Source of the DNA: Methylotuvimicrobium buryatense 5G
GTDB lineage: Bacteria; Pseudomonadota; Gammaproteobacteria; Methylococcales; Methylomonadaceae
Direction: 5' to 3'
DNA: 64,000 bases
Assembly (NCBI RefSeq): GCF_000341735.1
Contig: NZ_KB455575.1
Location: forward strand, 4,285,188-4,349,187
Below, piece by piece: positions 8,207 to 17,817 of this stretch. Position 1 is the first letter of the stretch. Every line of letters starts with the position of its first letter. The position numbers and the translations under genes were made by a program. The notes beneath the pieces were generated by a model. The model worked only from the letters and a program-made list of their open reading frames with translations. It searched no databases and was not told the DNA's origin.

Positions 8207-10846
8207 ATGAAAAGGCATAAGAGATTAACGGTTGGCCGATCATTCCATTATTCGTTGAACGGAGCGGAAAAAGACTATGCCTTGTTAATGAAAAAAGCCT
8301 TGTCGCTTATGGGCCAGGAACGGCCTTTCGAAGCGTGGCGCTTATTGGATAGAATCGAAAGATTGAATCCTCAGGTGATGGTCGAGTTCTCTTTGCTGCG
8401 CTCCAAGGCCCTGGTGGATTGTGGCCATGGCTCATTGGCACTGGAAGCGGCGGGCAAGGCCTTGCAAAAAGACCCCGGCAGGCAGGAAAGTCTCCATTAT
8501 TTACTGCGTTTACATGCTATGTTATTACCCGACTATGCAGAGCAGGCCGCGCGTTTGTCGTGGGATGTACTTGGCCGGAATCAGGATGGACAAGCCGTTA
8601 TAATGGCATTGCGCATTCTTAAACAGTTACAAATTCAACCCATCGGGCTTTGCCACTACAATGGTCGAGCCGTTACCGGCTGGTTGTTGGATGCCCCTTC
8701 ATTGCCGGCCTTGACCGTTACGATAGACGGTACGGACTATACTCTGAAACCCTTTTCAGGGACTCCACTCCTAAGGCAGCATGGCTTAGGTTCGGGACAG
8801 GACGGTTTTTCGTTGAAAATGTCGCCAGGGCAATTTCAGTCCATGCGTATTCATCTTAACGGGCTCGATTTGGTCGGCTCGCCTATCCGGTTCAAGCCTG
8901 TAGCTGTCTTGGATAGCGCCCTTTTCGAAACGTCGCCAAGCGAGCTTGCATCGGAGTCGTCCTGTGCGGTGGATATTATCGTACCGGTTTACAAAGGCCT
9001 GGAGGAAACCAAGACATGTCTCGATTCGGTCTTGACTGCCGTCAATCAAACTCGGTATCGCCTGATCGTCATTGACGATGCCAGTCCGGATGCTGAGCTG
9101 GCGGCGTTTCTGCAAGATTTGCATGCCCACGGCCGGATTACGCTGATTCGTCAAGCCGTGAATACGGGTTTTGTCGGCGCGGTGAATAGAGGATTGAAGC
9201 TGAGTACCAAGCGGGACGTCGTTTTATTGAACGCCGACACGCGCGTACTTGGGAATTGGTTGGACCGCTTGCATTCGGCTGCTCACCGCTCGGAAGTCGT
9301 CGGCACGGTAACGCCGTTGAGCAATAATGCCGAATTGTTGAGTTTTCCGCGGCCCATGTATAGCGCACCGATGCCAAGCTACGAGGTATTGGCTAGGCTC
9401 GACGAGACATGTGCCGGTTTAGGCGACGATATTGAGCTTGAAATTCCAGTTGGCGTTGGTTTTTGTTTGTATATCAAGCAGCAATGTCTTGAGCAGGTAG
9501 GGCCATTGGATGAGGCCTTGATCGAGCGAGGTTATGGCGAGGATACCGATTTTTGTTTGCGAGCGGCGGCGCACGGCTGGAAAAATATTTGTACACCGAA
9601 TGTTTTTGTCGGACATCAGGGGAGCGTATCGTTCGGGGGCGATAAAAACGCGTTGGTCAAGAAAAACATTCCGCGAATTCATGCCCGCTACCCTGAGCAT
9701 GAGCAGGACTATTCGGCATTTCTGGAGACGGCTCCATTAGCTTCGATCTATGACCGTCTGCAGCGGGCGGTTTTGCCGCTTTATACCCGAAAACGAAGCC
9801 GCTTAGTTCTCTTGCCGCCCGTACTTGAGGATCCGGCGACCGTGGACGCGATTCGTGCCGCATATAAACATTTCGAACATGCCGTTTATTTTTTGGCTAT
9901 CAGTCCAAGCGAAGTGCTGAGTCATCTGATCAGTTTGACCAGTTCCAACTCCGATGAGTCGATACAATTGGAATACCGTTGGCCTGAGGATGAGGCAATC
10001 TTGTTACAGGATTTGCAAGCGGCTGCTTTTTATGACATCGAAATTCATGCCATTGCCGGGTGGCCGGAAGCCTTGCTTCAAGGCGTCGCGGGGCTTGAAA
10101 TTCCCTACGAGCTCATAGTGCATGATTATGGCGCTTTTTGTTTGCAGACCAAGTTATTAGGTGATAGTTGTTTTCGTTCGGACTGCGCCGAATGCAGCGA
10201 TGCCTGCCTAAAGGCTTCGCCTTTTTATCGCTCCGTTAATGCATTACGTACTTGTTCCGAACGCTTGATGGCCGGTGCTACGGTGGTTAAATTGGCTTCG
10301 TCGGACGCTATGCGACGTTATTTACATTATTTTCCGAACATTCGATTTCAGATCGATCAGCCTGCCGGCACCCCGTTTCCGGGCGGAACCGGCTTGAGGT
10401 TTTCAGGCGAGTGTTTGCGTATCGCGGTTTTTTTCGCGGCTTTGCCGGACCAGGGCTTTTTCAAAATACTCGAACTGGCGAGGCTGTTGGCGGCCAAGCG
10501 GATGAATATGGAGCTGATCGTGTTCGGTTCGACGTGGGATGATCATGCCTTGTTTGCCAGCGGAAAAGCGTGGCTGACGGGGCCGGTTACCTGGCATGAC
10601 ATACCCGATATGGTCGCCTTGCAGCGCTGCAGCTTGGCTTTGCATGCGGCGGTGTGGCCGGAAATCGACGGGCATGCCTGGCGCTTGGCGCGAATGTCGG
10701 GATTACCCCTGGCTGCACCAGAATGGGGTGTTTATACCGATTTGCTTGATCCCGATTGGGGCGATATCGGCTTGGCGCCTGACGTAAGCCCTGAAGAGTG
10801 GCTGTCGCCCCTTAGCAATGCTTATGGCCTTACGAAGTTGACATGA
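8207..10846 (+). CDS. GT2 family glycosyltransferase with TPR-like N-terminus
   Basis: This 879-residue protein has a helical TPR-like start (about 20-110), a linker, then a GT-A fold family 2 domain from about 255: VDIIVPVYKG, IDDASPD and LLNADTRVLGNW (the NAD acts as the DxD-type metal site), and an ED-containing GYGEDTDFCLRA acceptor motif. The C-terminal about 330 residues resemble a second sugar-transferase domain, with a Cys cluster (CFRSDCAECSDAC) seen in large polysaccharide glycosyltransferases. The stop overlaps the next start by 4 bases (ATGA), so translation is coupled. It probably acts at the cytoplasmic side in making a surface glycan. The acceptor is unknown. Confidence 0.8.
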   Translation: MKRHKRLTVGRSFHYSLNGAEKDYALLMKKALSLMGQERPFEAWRLLDRIERLNPQVMVEFSLLRSKALVDCGHGSLALEAAGKALQKDPGRQESLHYLLRLHAMLLPDYAEQAARLSWDVLGRNQDGQAVIMALRILKQLQIQPIGLCHYNGRAVTGWLLDAPSLPALTVTIDGTDYTLKPFSGTPLLRQHGLGSGQDGFSLKMSPGQFQSMRIHLNGLDLVGSPIRFKPVAVLDSALFETSPSELASESSCAVDIIVPVYKGLEETKTCLDSVLTAVNQTRYRLIVIDDASPDAELAAFLQDLHAHGRITLIRQAVNTGFVGAVNRGLKLSTKRDVVLLNADTRVLGNWLDRLHSAAHRSEVVGTVTPLSNNAELLSFPRPMYSAPMPSYEVLARLDETCAGLGDDIELEIPVGVGFCLYIKQQCLEQVGPLDEALIERGYGEDTDFCLRAAAHGWKNICTPNVFVGHQGSVSFGGDKNALVKKNIPRIHARYPEHEQDYSAFLETAPLASIYDRLQRAVLPLYTRKRSRLVLLPPVLEDPATVDAIRAAYKHFEHAVYFLAISPSEVLSHLISLTSSNSDESIQLEYRWPEDEAILLQDLQAAAFYDIEIHAIAGWPEALLQGVAGLEIPYELIVHDYGAFCLQTKLLGDSCFRSDCAECSDACLKASPFYRSVNALRTCSERLMAGATVVKLASSDAMRRYLHYFPNIRFQIDQPAGTPFPGGTGLRFSGECLRIAVFFAALPDQGFFKILELARLLAAKRMNMELIVFGSTWDDHALFASGKAWLTGPVTWHDIPDMVALQRCSLALHAAVWPEIDGHAWRLARMSGLPLAAPEWGVYTDLLDPDWGDIGLAPDVSPEEWLSPLSNAYGLTKLT

Positions 10847-13155
10847 AAAAAGACAATAACCGTTTTAAAGGCAAACTGTTTGGTTTTTACGAAGGGCTGC
10901 TGCATGGCTGGGTTTATGACTCCCGGGATTTGACTGAACGCATCGTCGTGGAAATTTATGCCGACGATTATCCGCTCGGCATTGTGCGCGCGGAAACCTG
11001 GGTTCCTGATTTGGCCGAACAAGGAATCGGCGATGCATGCTATGGGTTTTGGTTGCGTATCTCCCTGGCCAAGCGCGTACACATACAAAATATTCGCGCG
11101 CGAGTCGCGAATACCGATTATTGGCTAAGTGGGCTTGTCGATCAAGCCCGCGAAATGACGACACTTCGACCGCCGCTTCTGGGTTATGTGGTCAATTCCG
11201 GCGGGCTGAGGGTGCAGGGTTGGGCCTGGGATCCTGTGTTTCCGAAGCATGCGGTAGGGTTACGTTTTTATGAAGACGATCGTTTGTTGTGCGAAATTAT
11301 CGCGAATCAATTGATTATCGACCCGGCGGAAGCGGAATTGGGAGAGGGTAAGCACGGCTTCAATTTCAATTTGCCTGGCGAACTTGCAGACGGCCGTGTG
11401 CACCGGATACGCGTAGTCGATGAGCATAACCGCCCCTTACAGGGCGGTCCGTTGGTCGTGGCGGCTTTCCCTTCCGGTTTTAGCAGCGAAATGAAGCGTT
11501 TGAATTTGGCGGAGCCTGAAAAAAACTTTATTGAGACATTGGCTAAACGCTGCGAGCAATTGTTGCCCGACTCGCTTGATTTCGAGCTTTATCGAGAGTG
11601 GTTTGCCCGTTTCGGCAAGCCGAATTCCGATGCTTCCAGTCCATTCGCATTTTTGGTCGTGGTGTTCGGCGTGGGGGATATTGGATCGACGGTCGAGAGC
11701 TTGTTGGGGCAAAGCCACGGCGCCTTGCAGATCATCGTAAAAGGCAGTTTTGAATATTGTGACGACAGAGTTGAAATTTTAACCGACCGGGATTGGCCGT
11801 GCCTGTTTCCCGAGCGATTGCGCCGGCATCAGGGCTTAGTCTGCTATGTCGAGGCCGGCGATACTCTGGCGCCCGAAGCTTTATCCTTGGTCGGCGGCGT
11901 GTTCGCCGATCCTGATGTGCAGCTTGCGTACAGCGATTGCGATTATCGACAAGGCGACGAGACTTGTTTGCCCTGGTTTAAACCCGATTGGGATTTGGAT
12001 CTTTTTTTGGCAAGCGATCCGTTGCAGCATTTATTGGTCGTACGTGCACAGTTGTTACCCGCCGAATCGCCCTGGAGCCTGGAACCGAAAGCCTGGTCTT
12101 GGCTCGCGGTCAATGCCGTTGGCGATAACGGCGAAGCGATACGGCATATTGCCGATGTGCTGTATCATCGGCATCGGCAGCATTGTTTAGCGGAGTATGA
12201 TCAGACGATCGCTGCGGAATTTTTGCCTCTGATTGCGCCTGATGCAGAAGGCGTTACAGCGGCATCGGATTACCCTTCTGTGCGAACGATTCAATGGTCG
12301 GCACCCAACGCTTGGCCGAAAGTGAGCTTGATTATCCCGACTCGGGATCAACAAGACCTGCTCGAACGCTGTATCGATAGTCTGCTGAAAACCGATTATC
12401 CCGATCTTGAAATCATCGTGGTCGATAATGATTCGCAGCAACCCGCCATCCATCGATATTTTAAAAAACTTACCCGTCAGGGTATTCGCATTTTGCCTTA
12501 TCCACATCGCTTCAATTATTCGGCGATCAACAATTGGGCGGTCGAGCAAGCGCAAGGAGACGTTATCGGTTTGATCAACAATGATGTCGAAGCGATCGAG
12601 CCGGATTGGCTGAGTTCGATGGTCAGGCAATTGCTCAGGCCGAATATCGGTGCAGTTGGGGCAAAGTTATTGTGGCCGAACGGCATGGTGCAGCATGGAG
12701 GCGTTTTATTGGGGCTGCACGGTTTGATTGGGCATGTGGGCAATCACTGGGAGCAGCACGATAGCGGTTATTTTGGCTATAATCAATTGGTCAGGCGAGC
12801 GAGTGCGGTGACGGCCGCTTGCCTGATCTGCTTCAAACGCGATTATCAACTTTTGGGGGGCTTGAACGAACAAGCTTTTCCGGTGGCCTTTAACGATGTG
12901 GATTTTTGTTTGCGTTTACGTAAATCCGGTAAGCATATCGTATGGACGCCGGAGGCGACATTGTGGCACAAGGAATCGGCTAGCCGCGGTAGAGACGCCA
13001 TTCCGGAAAAGCAGGCGCGCTTTGAAAAGGAGAAACGAAATTTGAAAGAGCGTTGGGGGCATCTTTTATTCGAAGATCCTTTTTATAACCCTAATCTGAA
13101 TCTCGATCACTATTCCCATAAGGGTCTTGCCTTTCCGCCTCGGCATAAAGTTTGA
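10843..13155 (+). CDS. GT2 family glycosyltransferase with duplicated N-terminal module
   Basis: The 770-residue protein starts with two related beta-rich modules (about 15-75 and 110-190; HGWVYDSRD and QGWAWDPVF mark equivalent points) of a type often fused to family 2 glycosyltransferases. The catalytic domain runs from about 490 to 735: PKVSLIIPTRDQ, VVDNDSQQ, GLINNDVEAIEPDWL as the metal site, and NDVDFCLRLR before the C-terminal helices. It is translationally coupled to the gene upstream and followed by a GT4 gene after 46 bases, so three transferases form one operon. The sugar specificity cannot be read from sequence. Confidence 0.8.
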   Translation: MKKDNNRFKGKLFGFYEGLLHGWVYDSRDLTERIVVEIYADDYPLGIVRAETWVPDLAEQGIGDACYGFWLRISLAKRVHIQNIRARVANTDYWLSGLVDQAREMTTLRPPLLGYVVNSGGLRVQGWAWDPVFPKHAVGLRFYEDDRLLCEIIANQLIIDPAEAELGEGKHGFNFNLPGELADGRVHRIRVVDEHNRPLQGGPLVVAAFPSGFSSEMKRLNLAEPEKNFIETLAKRCEQLLPDSLDFELYREWFARFGKPNSDASSPFAFLVVVFGVGDIGSTVESLLGQSHGALQIIVKGSFEYCDDRVEILTDRDWPCLFPERLRRHQGLVCYVEAGDTLAPEALSLVGGVFADPDVQLAYSDCDYRQGDETCLPWFKPDWDLDLFLASDPLQHLLVVRAQLLPAESPWSLEPKAWSWLAVNAVGDNGEAIRHIADVLYHRHRQHCLAEYDQTIAAEFLPLIAPDAEGVTAASDYPSVRTIQWSAPNAWPKVSLIIPTRDQQDLLERCIDSLLKTDYPDLEIIVVDNDSQQPAIHRYFKKLTRQGIRILPYPHRFNYSAINNWAVEQAQGDVIGLINNDVEAIEPDWLSSMVRQLLRPNIGAVGAKLLWPNGMVQHGGVLLGLHGLIGHVGNHWEQHDSGYFGYNQLVRRASAVTAACLICFKRDYQLLGGLNEQAFPVAFNDVDFCLRLRKSGKHIVWTPEATLWHKESASRGRDAIPEKQARFEKEKRNLKERWGHLLFEDPFYNPNLNLDHYSHKGLAFPPRHKV

Positions 13156-13201
13156 ACTCACGCATTTGGGGCTATCAATCATCACCTTTTAAATGGCATT
13201 T

Positions 13202-14437
13202 ATGAATATTTTATTTCTTCATCAAAATTTTCCGGCTCAGTTCAGTCATGTCGCGACGCGTTTGGCGCAAAATCCCAATAATAAAGTGGTCGCCATCAAG
13301 CAATCGCCCAGTATCGAGATGGACGGTATCGGCGTGGTCGCTTATCAATTGAAGCGAGGAACATCACCCGATATTCATCCATTGATGCAAGATTTCGAGC
13401 CGAAAATCTTACGCGCCGAAGCCGTCGCCAAAACGGCTAACTTCTTAAAGGCAAAAGAATTTAATCCTGATGTGGTGGTGGCTCATCCCGGTTGGGGCGA
13501 AACTTTGCTGTTGAAGGATATTTGGCCAGATGCCAAATATCTGGGCTATTTTGAATATTTTTATTCGGCGACCGGACAGGACTTCGATTTCGATCCTGAG
13601 TTTTCGCAAATCGATGGTAACGAGGTAGCTAAATTACGATTGAAAAACACCATTAATCTGCATGCTTTGAACGATATGGATGAAGGAATAACACCAACAA
13701 ATTGGCAGCTTAATACCTATCCTGAATGGGCGCGAGATAAGATAAAAGTCATGCATGAAGGTATCGATACCGAATATTTTTGCCCGAACCCGAAACAAAC
13801 GCTGAGTATTCCCGAAAAAAATCTTATGCTAAGCAGTCAAGATGAGATCATTACCTATGCGGCCCGGTACCTGGAGCCGGTGCGGGGTTTTCACTGTTTT
13901 ATGAGGGCCTTGCCGGAATTGCTGAAACGCCGGCCTAACGCGCATGTCATGATCATGGGCAACAATCAAGGCGGGTATGGCCCCGAACCTAGCAATCATG
14001 ACAGCTATGTGGAAATGATGCTGGAAGAATTAAAAGGTTCGCTCGATCCGCAACGCGTGCATATTTTGGGGCGCTTGCCGAAGAACGTCTATCGAAATGT
14101 GCTGCAACTATCTTCGGTTCATGTCTATTTGACTTATCCGTTTTTATTATCTTGGTCTATGCTAGAGGCCATGGCGAGCGGCCCGATTATCGTTGCTTCC
14201 GATACTGCTCCGGTGCGGGAAATCATCAAGGACAACAAAAACGGATTGCTGTTCGATTTCTTCGATATCCAGGCCATGGTCGACCGTGTCGAGCAGGCAT
14301 TGACACTGACCACCCGCAAAGCGAATGCGATCAAAAAAGCCTCCAGAAAAACTATTGAAGATGAATATAACTTTGAGACATGCTTGGAAAAGCTGATCGA
14401 AAAAATCGAAGCCCTGGCCGGTAGTGTTGAAAAATAA
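13202..14437 (+). CDS. GT4 family glycosyltransferase
   Basis: A GT-B fold transferase starting MNILFLHQNFPAQF, the standard opening of this group. An ATG nine bases earlier (13193) is also in frame, but the family start fits 13202. The C-terminal nucleotide-sugar domain shows YAARYLEPVRGFHCFMRALP, IMGNNQGGYG and the LSWSMLEAMASGPIIVASDTAPVREI region carrying the family's E-x7-E type motif. It is probably the last gene of the three-transferase unit beginning at 8207. A surface polysaccharide or glycoprotein role is inferred from the neighbourhood. Confidence 0.8.
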   Translation: MNILFLHQNFPAQFSHVATRLAQNPNNKVVAIKQSPSIEMDGIGVVAYQLKRGTSPDIHPLMQDFEPKILRAEAVAKTANFLKAKEFNPDVVVAHPGWGETLLLKDIWPDAKYLGYFEYFYSATGQDFDFDPEFSQIDGNEVAKLRLKNTINLHALNDMDEGITPTNWQLNTYPEWARDKIKVMHEGIDTEYFCPNPKQTLSIPEKNLMLSSQDEIITYAARYLEPVRGFHCFMRALPELLKRRPNAHVMIMGNNQGGYGPEPSNHDSYVEMMLEELKGSLDPQRVHILGRLPKNVYRNVLQLSSVHVYLTYPFLLSWSMLEAMASGPIIVASDTAPVREIIKDNKNGLLFDFFDIQAMVDRVEQALTLTTRKANAIKKASRKTIEDEYNFETCLEKLIEKIEALAGSVEK

Positions 14438-14767
14438 GTATGATCGTTCAGAATGAATCGGCATCCGGAGGTGTTTGCTATGGGTATACAGAAAGGACCG
14501 GCATACCAAAAGCGGGGTAACTATTCACATCCACCTATCGTTCCCAGCAATTCCCAATTTGGAGATCAAAAAGGGTGTGGGGTATGCTTGGCGAGGATGT
14601 CGGCAGCAGGGCAGATTTTTGCTCCTGCAAAATCGACCTGGCACCTCGGCGCCTCCTTAAGTCCTGCCGAAATTTGAAGTGTGACACTTATAGTTATAAA
14701 GCGGGCGTAAAATATATTCGAGTGCGAAAGTTATAAAGGGATTAATACTCTCGGGACTACGAATTCA
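14438..14767. other. Intergenic region with degenerate A/C-type repeat pieces
   Basis: The gap lies between convergent transcripts. It contains GCAGGGCAGATTTTTGCTCC near 14607-14626, also present in the C copy at 20193-20489, followed by a degenerate family A right end (CCTGCCGAAATTTGAAGTG) with a scrambled terminus and a second partial end (GTGCGAAAGTTATAAAG). A short open frame at 14453-14677 lies wholly in this repeat debris and is not called. No gene is seen. Confidence 0.55.
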
Positions 14768-15784
14768 TCATTCTCGTCCGCTCCATTTCTTTGATTCCGA
14801 TAAATCCTGTTCGGACTTTAGCTCGAAATAGCGGGCAAACAGCAAGATCAAAATACCGCTGATTGCCAGTAGATAACAATACTCTGCAAGGCTCTGCCGC
14901 GCTATTTTTTCGGTGTATTGAATCGGCTTGTTTTCGAGGCGACCGATTTCGTCGATGACGTTTTGAAGTGCTTCCGGGTTTTGGGCTTCGAAGGCCTTGT
15001 ACGGAATGCCGATGCTTTGGAAAAACTGATGCAGAAAATATTCCGGCGAGGTGGTTTCGTTTGCATTGGTTGGCTTGCTATCGAGAGCGAGGCTTCTGTC
15101 GTCGCGCAGATAAACCCAATACAGCATGACCTTGTATTGATGGAACAACTGGGTCAGCGTGCTTTGCGTTTCGAGATCGATGCGTGCGGCGCCGTCAGAT
15201 ACCAGTAGAATGACGCGCGATCCGGTCAACGGACGTTCCTGAAAATAGTTCAACGCCATCGCGAGACCCGGTGCGATGTTGGTGACGCCTCGGCCGCGCG
15301 ATCGGGTTGCGTCGATCGCGGCCAGAATCGCGGTTTTGTCTTGGGTCAGCGGCAAGACATGAATGGGCGCTGTGCTGAACGAAATCATGCCGAAAAAATC
15401 GTCTTTTCTGCGTTTGATGAAATCGCTGAGTAAATCTCGGGCAATCGCGATCTTGCTTTCTTTTGCCGCGCCGCCGAAATAACGGCCGGCGAAATTTTCG
15501 TTCATGCTTGCGCTTCGGTCGAGCAGGATGACGATTTCGGCGCCCTGGCCGAGTCGTTGTACGGTTTGCTCCTTGAGATAGGGGCCTGCCAGCGCGATCA
15601 GCAGCAACAGAATGACGCCGGCGCCGATCAACTTCAATAGCGTAAACAACAAAAATGACAAAGGGTCGAACGGCAATACCGACAGGCTTGAGTAACGCAG
15701 CGCGGTTAGATGCTTGCCGAAAAACGGCAGTAAGGCCAGTGGTGAAAACAGCAGTACCCAGGGATGACTTAGCGCTAAATCCAT
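14768..15784 (-). CDS. VWA-domain membrane protein, MxaC-like
   Basis: The 338-residue protein starts MDLALSHPW; a longer in-frame start 36 bases upstream would overlap the previous gene more and adds a non-membrane lead. It has two N-terminal hydrophobic helices, a von Willebrand A domain whose MIDAS motif is DRSAS (about residue 85), TNIAPGLAMAL and VSDGAARID further on, and a C-terminal membrane helix (CYLLAISGILILLFARYF). This is the BatA/MxaC plan. It ends a four-gene unit (MoxR, DUF58, MxaA-like, VWA) that repeats the order mxaR-S-A-C. A role in metal loading or maturation of a periplasmic dehydrogenase is inferred from that order. Confidence 0.75.
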   Translation of the reverse strand: MDLALSHPWVLLFSPLALLPFFGKHLTALRYSSLSVLPFDPLSFLLFTLLKLIGAGVILLLLIALAGPYLKEQTVQRLGQGAEIVILLDRSASMNENFAGRYFGGAAKESKIAIARDLLSDFIKRRKDDFFGMISFSTAPIHVLPLTQDKTAILAAIDATRSRGRGVTNIAPGLAMALNYFQERPLTGSRVILLVSDGAARIDLETQSTLTQLFHQYKVMLYWVYLRDDRSLALDSKPTNANETTSPEYFLHQFFQSIGIPYKAFEAQNPEALQNVIDEIGRLENKPIQYTEKIARQSLAEYCYLLAISGILILLFARYFELKSEQDLSESKKWSGRE

Positions 15785-16854
15785 CGACCGCTCCTTTCGA
15801 GCTTCCGGTATAGCAAGCACAGTTTCTCGATTTGAGCCGGACTTATTGCCGGTAATTCGCTAGCGGCTTCGGCAAAGAAGAGTTGCTGCGAAATGGCGAA
15901 TAAAGCTTCGGTCTTTTCTCGAAGCGTTAAAAACTTCGGATGACTTTGAAAAAAGTCCGGCAATTGTCCGGCAAAGAGTGTTTCGCCGGCCAGTTCGTTC
16001 AAGGCATGATGAAAGCATTGCAGGGCCTGTAAGGTCACGGCCTTCGATTGCGGCAACTTTTTGAGTTTTTTGAGTTCCCGGCAGGCTTTGCCGAATGAGC
16101 CGCTGTAACGTTCGAGAAACGGGATTTTGCCGTAAAACCACACGATATAGAGCAATATAATCGAAGATACCCCGAGCAAATAAGTCAAGGCGCGGTGGTG
16201 CGAAGTCGCATCGATCAGGCGCGGCGGCACTTCCGGTTCAGGCTCGATGTCGCGGTCGGCTTTGTTTATTGGAATCAGCGGGTGATAACTGAAAGTCCAA
16301 GGCGGAAGCGTTGCAGTTTCAGGATTGCCTCGGTGCATGAAGCGAATCGGCAATGGCGGGATCGTCAATTCCTCGGTGGCGCGTACGCTCTTGAAAACCT
16401 GATAGGTTATCGCAAGCGAGTAGTCTTTTCCTGATTTGTTTGGTATTGATTCGATACTATCAAGCCTAAGCCATTCGTTGACCGAGCCAGGGGCCGGCAG
16501 AAAGCCGGATTCCAGTGTATAGAATAACGGTACCCCGATATGGGCCGTCAGGGTGATTTTGTCGCCAAGGCTGTAGCCGTAATTGCGCGGCGAATCGAGT
16601 TCGATTTCAATGTTGGCCGCGTTTGCGGTCATGGCGCCCGATAAATACAGCAATAGCCATAAGTAAAAATGAGCTAAGGAACGAGCATGAAACAATTTAG
16701 ACAACTGTTGGAAGGGGGTTCGGTGGCTCGATTGGCAGGTGTCGGCGGCAGGGATAGCCGCCGTCAAGCCTACACGGACGTATTCACGGCGTCCTGTCAA
16801 GCGAGTCACCGAACCTCCGCAAAGCCTGCTAATTGTAGAAGTTATTTTGTGCAT
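15775..16854 (-). CDS. MxaA-like membrane protein, 5' end altered by repeat insertion
   Basis: From about residue 75 the protein reads as an exported beta domain (PRNYGYSLGDKITLTAH, the typical opening of MxaA proteins) followed by one transmembrane helix (ALTYLLGVSSIILLYIVWF) and a cytoplasmic tail. The coding sequence upstream of the signal-peptide core lies inside a family B repeat. Removing the repeat and one TTA copy gives a clean ancestral start at 16877 reading MNNKHLAHFYLWLL, overlapping the DUF58 stop. Today the first in-frame ATG is inside the repeat (16854), which would add about 50 residues before the hydrophobic core; TTG codons nearer the core are alternatives. It may be impaired or re-started. 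Confidence 0.7.
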   Translation of the reverse strand: MHKITSTISRLCGGSVTRLTGRREYVRVGLTAAIPAADTCQSSHRTPFQQLSKLFHARSLAHFYLWLLLYLSGAMTANAANIEIELDSPRNYGYSLGDKITLTAHIGVPLFYTLESGFLPAPGSVNEWLRLDSIESIPNKSGKDYSLAITYQVFKSVRATEELTIPPLPIRFMHRGNPETATLPPWTFSYHPLIPINKADRDIEPEPEVPPRLIDATSHHRALTYLLGVSSIILLYIVWFYGKIPFLERYSGSFGKACRELKKLKKLPQSKAVTLQALQCFHHALNELAGETLFAGQLPDFFQSHPKFLTLREKTEALFAISQQLFFAEAASELPAISPAQIEKLCLLYRKLERSGRWI

Positions 16855-16859
16855 ATTCC
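16678..16859 (-). repeat. Family B repeat, copy 2, inserted in the MxaA-like gene
   Basis: A 182-bp copy in reverse orientation, flanked by TAA on the plus strand at 16675-16677 and 16860-16862 (TTA in gene sense), the 3-bp target duplication. It carries the shared core (CACGGACGTATTCACGGCGT). Element plus duplication is 185 bp, so it shifts the frame of the host gene, but its own internal reading frame (MHKITSTISRL...) joins the downstream host frame. Confidence 0.9.
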
Positions 16860-16866
16860 TAAGTGT

Positions 16867-17700
16867 TTATTGTTCATAGAAATAATGGGTGAGCTGATCG
16901 GCCTGAAAGGTGTCGTCGAGAAAAAACGCTTGGCGGCCGTAGCGCGTAAACAAATGCTTGAGCTGTTCTTGCCGGGTCTCGAATGCCGCGATGATTTTGC
17001 GTTTCAGGGCCGGACGCATCAGTAATTGTCGGTCTTTACCGGTTTCCGGATCTTCCAGGCGCACCAGGCCCCATTCCGGCAGATTGCGATACTCTTGGGG
17101 ATGCCATAATACGACCGGGATCACGTCGTGTTTCAACAGCGAATCGAAAATTTCGGCGGTTTCATGAAACGGAAAATGAAAGTCGGAGACTAGAAAAATC
17201 AACGAGCGATGCCGGGGGCAATGCTCGGCGATCGAGAGCAGGCTTCGGCAATGGCTGTCGCCGGGGTCGAATTGCCCGAGCCGGTCTACGAGTTCGGCGG
17301 CGCCGCCTTTGTACCAGCGCGGCGGTAGATGAAAGTCCGGCAATAAATCCAGTCCGCAGCCGAAAAAGCCGAAATGATCGCCGCTACGATAGGCTGAATA
17401 AGCCGTCAATTCGGTAAATCGTGCCAGGGTTTTCATTTTTCCGTGAAAGCCCATCGAGGCCGATAAGTCCGCAATGATGTTGACCGAAATCAAGCCGCGC
17501 TGGCGAAAAGTCCTGACCATGAATTGGCCGAACGGGTCGAGCAGACTGGCGTGAATATCGATATTGTGCGCTTCGGGACGCGCGATAAAGAGCGCATGCC
17601 CGTGAAACTCATGTTCGCCGCCGCTGTGTTTGCCGGCATGACGACCAGGGTGCGCGCTCGCGGTGCGCCAAGGCAGTTGATAATGAAATTCTTCGAGCAT
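16867..17700 (-). CDS. DUF58 protein, MxaS-like
   Basis: This 277-residue protein is a close architectural match to the MxaS gene that starts at 63353: both have LLDPF, then a VWA-like ADLSASM / VDLSASM motif, GDHFGFFGCG / GDNFGFIGCG, and LVSDFHF / LLSDFHF followed by VPVVLW / VPLVLW. It is a soluble DUF58 protein that normally works with a MoxR ATPase. Here the MoxR gene lies 117 bases upstream. Its stop codon once overlapped the start of the MxaA-like gene before the B repeat landed. Confidence 0.85.
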   Translation of the reverse strand: MLEEFHYQLPWRTASAHPGRHAGKHSGGEHEFHGHALFIARPEAHNIDIHASLLDPFGQFMVRTFRQRGLISVNIIADLSASMGFHGKMKTLARFTELTAYSAYRSGDHFGFFGCGLDLLPDFHLPPRWYKGGAAELVDRLGQFDPGDSHCRSLLSIAEHCPRHRSLIFLVSDFHFPFHETAEIFDSLLKHDVIPVVLWHPQEYRNLPEWGLVRLEDPETGKDRQLLMRPALKRKIIAAFETRQEQLKHLFTRYGRQAFFLDDTFQADQLTHYFYEQ

Positions 17701-17817
17701 CGTTGGCTTGTGGTAGTAAGCGGTTAGTAGTGAGCAGTGAGCGGAAAGATAAATAATAAAATTCTTAGAGCATCATCCGATTAAGTTTCGCGTACAAATG
17801 GATTGGAGCAAATTTTC

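Noticed and set aside
14453-14677. Small open frame between the GT4 and VWA genes
   Set aside because: It is made of A/C repeat debris and has no ribosome site or family features.
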